From an uncultured Verrucomicrobiae bacterium (GTDB lineage: Bacteria > Verrucomicrobiota > Verrucomicrobiia > Limisphaerales > AAA164-E04), in contig OX638380.1 in the NCBI GenBank assembly GCA_951813855.1, positions 1,194,876 through 1,258,875 of the forward strand: a stretch of DNA of 64,000 nucleotides, in the 5' to 3' direction. This document shows positions 17,673 through 27,500 of this stretch, piece after piece. How positions within the stretch are numbered: the stretch's first letter is position 1; each line of letters starts with the position of its first letter. Below the pieces are notes generated by a model. It was given only the letters and a program-made list of their open reading frames with translations. It did not search any database and was not told where the DNA came from. Position numbers and translations under genes: made by a program.

Positions 17673-18633
17673 TCCGTCCTTAAATGGTAACTGTTTCCCC
17701 TCCTCAGCCGCACCGTCGATCGCTTAGCGATCCTGAGGTTTTCGGCTCCGACATCACCCCAAACTTGATGTTTCTTGCCAGAAAGGTCACCAGTCCGGGA
17801 TCCTGTCCGTATGCTTTTGAAAGGGACCGAGAATAACCTCTTGGGAAAAATGCAGCGTTGGAGTAACGATGAAAAACAGAGGATGACTGCAGAAAACTCA
17901 AGGTTCAATTGAGAATGATCCGAACCCGGAGAACGATTACTGCAGCTTCAAATACGGGAACGGAAACGCAGCCTTTGCCCGGCATCGGAGATTAGCGAGA
18001 TTCTCGCTTTCGACTTCCCTCCAACGCACGGAAATATGAAAACGGGATCGTGAGGGAACATCTTTCGCGGCTGACAAACCAGGTTCAGAAAGGTCGGATC
18101 CTCATGACCTCACGATCAAAAACGCGCCTCGCCGTTTCAAAACGCCCCACTGAAGATCAAGTCTGGTCCGGCGCACATCGGCCCTCATTCCATCGGTTGT
18201 TTTTGAAACGTATTGCCCGCTTGATCTCGTCTAGAAGCCATATCGGCAAGTGGGTCTTTTGGGCATTCGAGCAAGTAACACCTATCGTCACACGCCCCAC
18301 AGCCTCTCTCCTTATCTGGTATTTTCCTCCTGAAACCACTTGGGACGAGATTTCGAATGAACGGTTTCAAGTGACCAACCGAATGATCAGCACCCCAATG
18401 GCCTATTGACAGACAATATGGAGGCCCATAGAAATTGACGCGCATCAGGAAAGGAAGGCAGATAGAAGATCCAGACTCAGTCGAGACCTCCGAATCTAAA
18501 CCTCGGAGCCGTGAACACCACGGAGGGGTACAGAGCGGAGCGAGCAAATCTGGCGATTTCGTTATTTAATGGCTTGCACCACAAGCAACCAAACTCTACG
18601 GTGCTCGCCTTGACCGCCCAAGGAAACGGAAAA
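17673..18633. other. Long intergenic region between cas3 and cas8e
   Basis: About 960 bp without a recognisable gene; the open frames in it (for example 18050-18409 on the plus strand) show no known domain and no ribosome site. It probably contains the Cascade operon promoter, as the equivalent gap does in Escherichia coli. I cannot point to an unambiguous -35/-10 pair. Confidence 0.45.
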
Positions 18634-20127
18634 GTGCTGAACCTCATTACAGAGTCATGGATTCCCTCCATTCGAAATGGGGAGCGGCAGATCATTCGTC
18701 CCGACCAAATTGCCGAGCCCGATATCACCGCTCTCGATTGGCCTAGGGCGGATTTCAATCTCGCCTGCCTCGAGTTTCTGATCGGGCTAGTTTCGTTAAC
18801 TGACGCTCCGAAAGACGAAGCCGACTGGATCTCTCGCTACCAGCACCCCGACCCCGAACGCCTCCGAAGGGTGCTGATGCCGTTCGCCCCTCACTTCGAA
18901 CTCGCTGGAGATGGCCCACGTTTCCTTCAGGACAGAGAGGCTTTCGAACAGATGGCCCAAAAAACTGACCTCAAGTCAGTAGACATGTTGTTCATTGATT
19001 CGGCCGGAAAGCAGACGATGTCCAGAAACGCCGATCTAATCGTCAAGCGAGATAGGTTTAGTTCCCTTTCGCCTTCCGAAGCCGCCATGGCACTCTACAC
19101 TCTACAAGCGTTCGCGCCTTCTGGCGGTGCGGGCAACCGTGTTTCCATGCGAGGTGGAGGCCCGATGACGACGTTAGTTCGTCCCATTGAAGAAAACGGT
19201 GCCCCATTTTGTTTATGGCGATGGATTTTTTCGAATGTCCTGATCGGGACAGTCCTAGAAGCGCACGAGGCGAGCAAAGCGCTGCCTTGGCTTAATGAGA
19301 CGCGAAAAGACCCCGTGACTCCTGAACAGGCGCACCCCCTAGAAGCTTTCTTCGGGATGCCCAGACGATTACGACTGATTTTCGATCAGAGCCGGGTAGT
19401 GAACGTGGTGCAAAAACCCTATGGCACAAAATACTCGGCTTGGCAACATCCATTAACCCCGTACTTCCGAAAAGATACGAAAGATCCCGAATGGTTACCC
19501 GTACACCCCAAGGCGGGACGCCTCAGTTACATCAATTGGTTAGGAATTACCATTGAAACCGATCAAAACGGTGAGGGCACCCGTCGCACCGCTCAGGTAA
19601 TTCGAAAACACCGGAACCACCTCAACCCCCCTGATTCCGAAATCGTGGTCGGAGGTTGGGCAATGGACAACATGAAGCCCCTTGATTTTTCTTTGGATGA
19701 ATATCCTTATTTTTCGAATCTCAAAACTGAGATCGAGGATCAAGTTTATAAATTAGTAGAAGCCGCAAATGCCGGAGCTTCTACCCTTCGGAAGGCACTC
19801 AAAACCGCTTGTGATCTCCAAGGCAAGTTCGCCGACGCTATCATTGAATCTTACTTCAATGAAACCGAAGAGCAATTTAAGAATACGATGCGAAACATTA
19901 TTGATAGCGAAGATGCTGAAACAATCGAAATGGAATCATGGTATTTGACCCTCAAGAATCAGGCGTGGCGCTTATTCAATCATTATGCCTTAAGCGGACT
20001 GTCCGAACAAAAAATCAACAAGATCGAGACCCGTGTCGCCGCTTGTCGTAAATTAATTTCGGATCTAACAAGACAAATCCGAAAAAAATTGGAATTGCCG
20101 CAACTTAACAAGAAGAGGAAATCATGA
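18634..20127 (+). CDS. cas8e: Cascade large subunit Cas8e (CasA/Cse1)
   Basis: From the GTG at 18634 the product is 497 residues and begins VLNLITESWIPSIRNGERQI, matching the conserved Cse1 N-terminus; AAGGA lies about 9 nt upstream. The frame is open to an ATG at 18511, which would add 41 unconserved residues. Other Cse1-like features are FLIGLVSLTD, the GPRFLQDRE segment, SGGAGNRVSMRGGGP, and a helical C-terminal bundle. It recognises the PAM and recruits Cas3. The stop overlaps the start of cse2 by 4 bp (ATGA). Confidence 0.95.
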   Translation: MLNLITESWIPSIRNGERQIIRPDQIAEPDITALDWPRADFNLACLEFLIGLVSLTDAPKDEADWISRYQHPDPERLRRVLMPFAPHFELAGDGPRFLQDREAFEQMAQKTDLKSVDMLFIDSAGKQTMSRNADLIVKRDRFSSLSPSEAAMALYTLQAFAPSGGAGNRVSMRGGGPMTTLVRPIEENGAPFCLWRWIFSNVLIGTVLEAHEASKALPWLNETRKDPVTPEQAHPLEAFFGMPRRLRLIFDQSRVVNVVQKPYGTKYSAWQHPLTPYFRKDTKDPEWLPVHPKAGRLSYINWLGITIETDQNGEGTRRTAQVIRKHRNHLNPPDSEIVVGGWAMDNMKPLDFSLDEYPYFSNLKTEIEDQVYKLVEAANAGASTLRKALKTACDLQGKFADAIIESYFNETEEQFKNTMRNIIDSEDAETIEMESWYLTLKNQAWRLFNHYALSGLSEQKINKIETRVAACRKLISDLTRQIRKKLELPQLNKKRKS

Positions 20128-20639
20128 TTCACATCGGGCCTATCACGACCTCATGGTGGCAACATTCGCTGAACCGAAACGACGGAGAGGCACGAACAGC
20201 CAGAGCACGGCTCAGGCGATGCGTTTCTCCAGCCGAAACACTAGCAGTTTCCGAAACGCATTTCCTCAATTCGAAACTGATAGAAAAAGGTTACAACCCT
20301 TCGCCCGATCAACTTGCATTGCTATCAACTATTTTTTCCAGACTCGATGGCGTCAATGGTGAAAAGTTAGCCTTTCAATTCGGTAAAAAAACTTCCAAGG
20401 ACGGACCCCGAGTATTAAGCGAGTTGCGATTCCAATCTTTGATTCGCATTCGTTCCCGCCGTGAATTGATCGTGCCATTACGTCGGGCCCTAGCCATTTT
20501 AGGGACTAATCCCACCTGCAATGGGGTAGATTTGGCGAATGATCTTTTTTTCTGGAACGACGATGTCCGTAACAAATGGTGTTTCGAATACTTCGGCACC
20601 ACCCTAACCAATCCCGACCAAAAGGATAATATTCAATGA
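20124..20639 (+). CDS. cse2: Cascade small subunit Cse2 (CasB, Cas11)
   Basis: The 171-residue protein is alpha-helical with the Cse2 pattern: WWQHSL near the start, ARARLRRC (about 27-34), LLSTIFSRLDGV, and the basic RFQSLIRIRSRRELIVPLRR helix near residues 101-120. Two copies stabilise the R-loop in Cascade by contacting the displaced strand. It overlaps cas8e and cas7e by 4 bp at either end, so translation is probably coupled. Confidence 0.93.
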   Translation: MIHIGPITTSWWQHSLNRNDGEARTARARLRRCVSPAETLAVSETHFLNSKLIEKGYNPSPDQLALLSTIFSRLDGVNGEKLAFQFGKKTSKDGPRVLSELRFQSLIRIRSRRELIVPLRRALAILGTNPTCNGVDLANDLFFWNDDVRNKWCFEYFGTTLTNPDQKDNIQ

Positions 20640-21706
20640 AGCATTTCGTACAACTTCACTTTTTAACCGTTTATCCACCATCCAATCCCAATCGGGACGA
20701 TATGGGGCGCCCTAAGACAGCGGTCTACGGCGGAGTCCATCGGCTTCGTCTATCGTCGCAATCTCTGAAACGCGCAGCTCGACTCTCACCTGTCATGTCC
20801 GACGCACTGAAAGGCAACATGGGCGAGCGCACCCAACGCTTGGGAGACGCACTAGTAGAACACTTGGTCCATCAAGGGGCGGCCGACGAGAAAGCCCGCG
20901 AAATAGCCAAACAGGTAGTTCAAGTTTTCGGCAAGGTCGACGAAAAGAGTTCCGACACCCAAGTCCGAATCAAACAGTTGGCATTCATTTCGCCCGAAGA
21001 ACGAAAAAGAGCGACAGGATTAGCCGAGAAAGCCATGGCTGGCGAATCTCTCGAAACGGAAGCGAAAAAACTCGGCAAAGAAATTCTGCAACGCGCCGAC
21101 GGAGCGGTCGATTTGGCCATGTTCGGACGCATGTTAGCCGATGCACCGGAATATAATCGAGAAGCGGCAGTGCAGGTATCGCATGCGATTACCACGCATC
21201 GAGCCGAAGTAGAGGACGACTATTACACGGCCGCCGATGATCTGAAGAAACCATCCGAAGATTCGGGCGCGAGCTTCGTCGGCGAAGCCGGATTCGGGTC
21301 CGGCGTGTACTATTTCTATGTATGCGTCGACACCGTTCAATTGATAGAAAATCTCAATAACGATTACGCCTTAGCGAAGAAAGCATTAGCGGCGGTGACT
21401 GAAGCGTTTGCTATATCAAGTCCCAGTGGCAAACGAAACAGTTTCAGCCACCATACCCGGGCTTCTTATATCCTCGCGGAAGCAGGAGATCAACAACCGA
21501 GGAGTCTCGCGGCAGCTTTTTTGAAACCCGTCAACTCCGACAATTTATTGGGTGATTCCATCGTTCTCCTCAGAAAAACGGTCAGTGCCATTGACGAAGC
21601 CTACGGACCGTCGGTAGACGAATCAACAGAATTGGACCTCGTTGGTGGCAACGGAACTCTGGAAAAAATCAAACAATTGGTTTCAAGGCAGGTAGACGAT
21701 GCGTAA
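20636..21706 (+). CDS. cas7e: Cascade backbone subunit Cas7e (CasC/Cse4)
   Basis: The 356-residue RAMP protein starts VQLHFLTVYPPSNPNRDD and contains the RNA-binding RLRLSSQSLKRAAR (about 38-51) typical of Cse4. Later it has VDLAMFGRMLAD, and GSGVYYFYVCVDTV. Six copies form the backbone that holds the crRNA guide. Its end overlaps cas5e by 8 bp. Confidence 0.96.
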   Translation: MKHFVQLHFLTVYPPSNPNRDDMGRPKTAVYGGVHRLRLSSQSLKRAARLSPVMSDALKGNMGERTQRLGDALVEHLVHQGAADEKAREIAKQVVQVFGKVDEKSSDTQVRIKQLAFISPEERKRATGLAEKAMAGESLETEAKKLGKEILQRADGAVDLAMFGRMLADAPEYNREAAVQVSHAITTHRAEVEDDYYTAADDLKKPSEDSGASFVGEAGFGSGVYYFYVCVDTVQLIENLNNDYALAKKALAAVTEAFAISSPSGKRNSFSHHTRASYILAEAGDQQPRSLAAAFLKPVNSDNLLGDSIVLLRKTVSAIDEAYGPSVDESTELDLVGGNGTLEKIKQLVSRQVDDA

Positions 21707-22433
21707 ACATTTGATATTTCTGCTGTCCGGCCCCATGGCTTCGTATGGGGACTATGCGGGACATGAACGTCGAGGGAGCGGCAGCGTTCCATTGCGTTCG
21801 GCGATACTAGGATTGATAGGCGCAGCATTAGGCATTAAACGCACTCATGCCGACAACCTATCCTGTCTAAACGCATATTCGATCGCCGTTCAATCGTTTC
21901 AAAATTCGATGCCTCTCCGGGATTATCACACGGTGCAAACAATACCTAGGGCCAAAGCCAATCGACCTCCAACCCGAAAGAATGCGTTAGAAAATGCTGG
22001 ACGAGAGGCTAACACGATCATTACTATTCGTGATTACCGATGCGATGTACTGGTAGGCGCCACGCTTTGGGGCGAAGGGAAATGGTCGCTTGAAGATATT
22101 GCCAAGAGTTTGAAACGCCCGGTTTTTCCTCTCTATCTCGGTCGAAAATCTTGCCCGATAGCTAACCCTCTCAATCCCGGGATAGTAATGGCGAGTGGAC
22201 CGGTAGAAGCTCTGAAAAACATCAAAGTCGAGCATTGGCTATGTACTGAACGATGGTCCGAAGAAGAACGGGACCGTCAACTAGTCTATTCCGACCCGAT
22301 TGAAGATCATGAAATTCCTGCCATGACTATGCAATTATCCAATGATCCGCTCAATAGACTAATCTGGACTTTCGGCAAACGAACCGTTTGGCTATTGGGG
22401 ACAAACCGGTGTGAATCAAGAGGCGAAGAATGA
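21699..22433 (+). CDS. cas5e: Cascade subunit Cas5e (CasD)
   Basis: The 244-residue protein begins LIFLLSGPMASYGDYAGHER and continues with PLRSAILGLIGAALGIKR, as expected for Cas5e, followed by YHTVQTIPRAKANRPPTRKN and FPLYLGRKSCPIANPL. It caps the 5' handle of the crRNA within Cascade and contacts Cas8e. The stop overlaps the start of cas6e (ATGA). Confidence 0.95.
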   Translation: MRKHLIFLLSGPMASYGDYAGHERRGSGSVPLRSAILGLIGAALGIKRTHADNLSCLNAYSIAVQSFQNSMPLRDYHTVQTIPRAKANRPPTRKNALENAGREANTIITIRDYRCDVLVGATLWGEGKWSLEDIAKSLKRPVFPLYLGRKSCPIANPLNPGIVMASGPVEALKNIKVEHWLCTERWSEEERDRQLVYSDPIEDHEIPAMTMQLSNDPLNRLIWTFGKRTVWLLGTNRCESRGEE

Positions 22434-23155
22434 CGCGTTATTTAACCCGAGCCGTAATCAATAGAAATGCACCGGAACATGCACTAGTTCCGTTGCTTAA
22501 TCCTCACAATCGAAATGAAGCTATGGACGCTCATCACCGGTTAATGTGGACATTATTTCCTGATCCTGCAGCTAAACGTGATTTTTTATGGCGAGCCGAC
22601 ACTAAGGGCGTTTTTATTATTCTTTCTACTCGCAAACCTCAGAATTTAAGTTTATTTGATCCCTTGGAAAGCAAACCGTTTACACCGGATTTAAGTGTAG
22701 GCGATCGACTGAAATTCATTTTAAGAGCCAACGCTACAAAAGACCGCCGATCCAATCCAGAAGAAGAACTCGTTTTAGGAACTAAACGAAAACCTCGCAA
22801 GGATCGTCGTGTCGACATTGTAATGAACGCACTGCATACTCAAGGGATCACTAGCCATAGAACGGGTAGCGAATCGCGTTCAGCCAAACGCATGGACGTA
22901 GCGAACGAAGCGGCAAATAAATGGCTCAATAAACAGGGACAACTGCGAGGTTTTGCTATCGACACGATGACTGTTGACGATTACCATGTTTGCAAATTAA
23001 AACGTAAAAACGGCAACAAAGCAACTTTCGGTGTTATTGACGTTAGGGGTATTTTAACCGTCCGAGATTCCGAGGTGTTCGCCAAAGCGTTATACATGGG
23101 GTTCGGACGCGCCAAAGCGTTCGGCTGCGGATTGATGCTAATTCGCCGTGCCTAA
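22430..23155 (+). CDS. cas6e: CRISPR RNA endonuclease Cas6e (CasE/Cse3)
   Basis: The 241-residue protein has two ferredoxin-like folds. The likely catalytic histidine lies in MDAHHRLMWTLFP (about residues 31-43), and the RAMP glycine-rich loop is GFGRAKAFGCGLMLI at the C-terminus. It cleaves each repeat of the long transcript below the hairpin and stays bound to the 3' handle. A basic stretch (LGTKRKPRKDRRVD, about 118-131) is a plausible RNA contact. Twelve bases separate it from cas1e. Confidence 0.95.
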   Translation: MTRYLTRAVINRNAPEHALVPLLNPHNRNEAMDAHHRLMWTLFPDPAAKRDFLWRADTKGVFIILSTRKPQNLSLFDPLESKPFTPDLSVGDRLKFILRANATKDRRSNPEEELVLGTKRKPRKDRRVDIVMNALHTQGITSHRTGSESRSAKRMDVANEAANKWLNKQGQLRGFAIDTMTVDDYHVCKLKRKNGNKATFGVIDVRGILTVRDSEVFAKALYMGFGRAKAFGCGLMLIRRA

Positions 23156-23167
23156 TCGGCCAATTTT

Positions 23168-24410
<1,243 letters not shown>

Positions 24411-24503
24411 TATTCAACTAAATACTATAACCAAACCTTGAAAATATTCGGTAACAACGAGCAATTCCGAATTCTTCCTTATCACCAATGAGTTACAATT
24501 AGA
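24411..24503 (+). promoter_or_regulatory. CRISPR leader
   Basis: These 93 bp between cas2e and the first repeat are markedly AT-rich compared with both neighbours. TACAAT at 24494-24499 is a possible -10 box for array transcription, and a TTGAAA lies at 24438-24443. The position beside cas2e and the repeat orientation (same as in the Escherichia coli type I-E array) mark this as the leader end. I cannot identify an IHF site by eye. Confidence 0.75.
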
Positions 24504-27500
24504 GCGTTCCCCGCCTGTGCGGGGATGGCCCGGAGGTGTGGGATGACTGATTTGCCGTCGCTGCGCGTTCCCCGCCTGTGCGGGGATGGCCCAACCGTGG
24601 GTGTGTCGCTCTTGCTCAAGTCGGCGCGTTCCCCGCCTGTGCGGGGATGGCCCGACGACGTAGCCACGCAAGCTGAAGCGTGCCTGGCGTTCCCCGCCTG
24701 TGCGGGGATGGCCCGCCTTCGCCAACCGCTGGGCGGCAAAAATGAAAGCGTTCCCCGCCTGTGCGGGGATGGCCCGATCCGGAACACTGGCCACGGCAAG
24801 ACTGAACGGCGTTCCCCGCCTGTGCGGGGATGGCCCGTTGTCGGCCCCGACACCTTCGTCCTCCAGGCGGCGTTCCCCGCCTGTGCGGGGATGGCCCGTT
24901 CTCGAACTCGCCCGCTGACGGAATGACATCGCGTTCCCCGCCTGTGCGGGGATGGCCCGTCTGTGGACGTGCTCGCTATAAGCTCTACCGGGCGTTCCCC
25001 GCCTGTGCGGGGATGGCCCGCTCTACCGGGCCGGAGTGCAGGGCGCGCAACAGCGTTCCCCGCCTGTGCGGGGATGGCCCGATTTACCCGGCGAATCCGA
25101 CACCTTGTACGGTGCGTTCCCCGCCTGTGCGGGGATGGCCCGGTGGCCAAGTTCATTCCACACGCCGAGAACACGCGTTCCCCGCCTGTGCGGGGATGGC
25201 CCGCTGCCAATAGAAGCCAGTCTTGCGTTTATCACGCGTTCCCCGCCTGTGCGGGGATGGCCCGGGGGTAAAAGAGGCGATCGAGGCGACCCGTGAGCGT
25301 TCCCCGCCTGTGCGGGGATGGCCCGCGAATGGCGACCGACACGACCGCGCATTGGTAGCGTTCCCCGCCTGTGCGGGGATGGCCCGTTTGTTTGAATGGA
25401 CGGTCGGCGTATCGGATTGCGTTCCCCGCCTGTGCGGGGATGGCCCGACGCCGGTCGCTTGCGTAATTCCAGCTTGCTCGCGTTCCCCGCCTGTGCGGGG
25501 ATGGCCCGATCGTCGAGAGGATGGGCAAGTGAGCACCCTGGCGTTCCCCGCCTGTGCGGGGATGGCCCGGTGCCAGCGAAGACGCTGGGGCTTATGACGG
25601 TGCGTTCCCCGCCTGTGCGGGGATGGCCCGATTTTCAGTCATCCGGAACGGCGGGACCGTGGGCGTTCCCCGCCTGTGCGGGGATGGCCCGACATACGAG
25701 GTTAAGGCCTACGAACTCTATCGGCGTTCCCCGCCTGTGCGGGGATGGCCCGATATGGGCTATAATCTATCCGAGATCGACGCTGCGTTCCCCGCCTGTG
25801 CGGGGATGGCCCGTCATTTGACAACCTGACCAACACCGTGTCGGAGCGTTCCCCGCCTGTGCGGGGATGGCCCGTCATTTGACAACCTGACCAACACCGT
25901 GTCGGAGCGTTCCCCGCCTGTGCGGGGATGGCCCGTTCATCGAGCACCGAGCCTCCCAATACGACCTGCGTTCCCCGCCTGTGCGGGGATGGCCCGGAAA
26001 GGCTCGCCCGTCTGATTTCCGAACTCCAGCGTTCCCCGCCTGTGCGGGGATGGCCCGTATTTACTCCGTTTGACTGCGCGAGTTTCGAAGCGTTCCCCGC
26101 CTGTGCGGGGATGGCCCGGTTGAAGTCATCTTGGATGGGCGCCTGGAAGAGCGTTCCCCGCCTGTGCGGGGATGGCCCGGCCCCGTTGGAGACTTACCGG
26201 GATACTGCGGTGCGTTCCCCGCCTGTGCGGGGATGGCCCGAAAATCTATCCACTCCCGGAGTTGCAAATGCAGCGTTCCCCGCCTGTGCGGGGATGGCCC
26301 GACCCGGAACGAGTGGTCAAGCAACTGCAATGGGCGTTCCCCGCCTGTGCGGGGATGGCCCGCAGTTGGAGGCTTACGCTTGCGGCATCTTGGAGCGTTA
26401 CCCGCCTGTGCGGGGATGGCCCGAACAAAACGGTGTCGGAATCGACGAAGTGCTGGCGTTCCCCGCCTGTGCGGGGATGGCCCGGTCAAGAAAGGCCTCA
26501 AGGATATGGGCAAGGTGCGTTCCCCGCCTGTGCGGGGATGGCCCGTCGTTGAGGCCATGCGTGCTTGGGAGTCCCAGGCGTTCCCCGCCTGTGCGGGGAT
26601 GGCCCGAATTGATCATCGTTGTCAGGTCGCGGCGCCTCGCGTTCCCCGCCTGTGCGGGGATGGCCCGGGCTTGGAGGTCGACGAATGAAGACGCCGTTCG
26701 CGTTCCCCGCCTGTGCGGGGATGGCCCGTATTAGATTCCCTTATCGGCGACTTGCCGCCAGCGTTCCCCGCCTGTGCGGGGATGGCCCGGTCGTGGTGTT
26801 GATTTTGCTTGGACGATGAACGCGTTCCCCGCCTGTGCGGGGATGGCCCGGTCGTGGTGTTGATTTTGCTTGGACGATGAACGCGTTCCCCGCCTGTGCG
26901 GGGATGGCCCGGCAGCTTGGTTACGATTAACCCCATCACCGAGGCGTTCCCCGCCTGTGCGGGGATGGCCCGTGTATTGGGCATGGCGTGACGACGTCTG
27001 GCGCGCGTTCCCCGCCTGTGCGGGGATGGCCCGAAGAAGCTATCAGGGAAACTGCTGCGGGAGCGGCGTTCCCCGCCTGTGCGGGGATGGCCCGAAGAAG
27101 CTATCAGGGAAACTGCTGCGGGAGCGGCGTTCCCCGCCTGTGCGGGGATGGCCCGGTTTGCATAATCCTCGGCGTATGTCGGATCGTGCGTTCCCCGCCT
27201 GTGCGGGGATGGCCCGTGGTTGACTTCCTTCGACCGATGACGTATCGTGCGTTCCCCGCCTGTGCGGGGATGGCCCACCGAAGGAGAGTATTTCAACCCG
27301 ACGTATTATGCGTTCCCCGCCTGTGCGGGGATGGCCCGGCAACTGGACGCTTATAAGCGTGTCAAAGGGAGCGTTCCCCGCCTGTGCGGGGATGGCCCGT
27401 TCACCGTTCTTTCCGGAATGCAGAAGACCCTGCGTTCCCCGCCTGTGCGGGGATGGCCCGCAATGACGCAACCCAACGCCCAGCGCAGGATCGCGTTCCC

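Noticed and set aside
18050..18409. A 119-codon plus-strand frame between cas3 and cas8e
   Set aside because: No recognisable domain, no ribosome site, and competing frames of equal size on the other strand.
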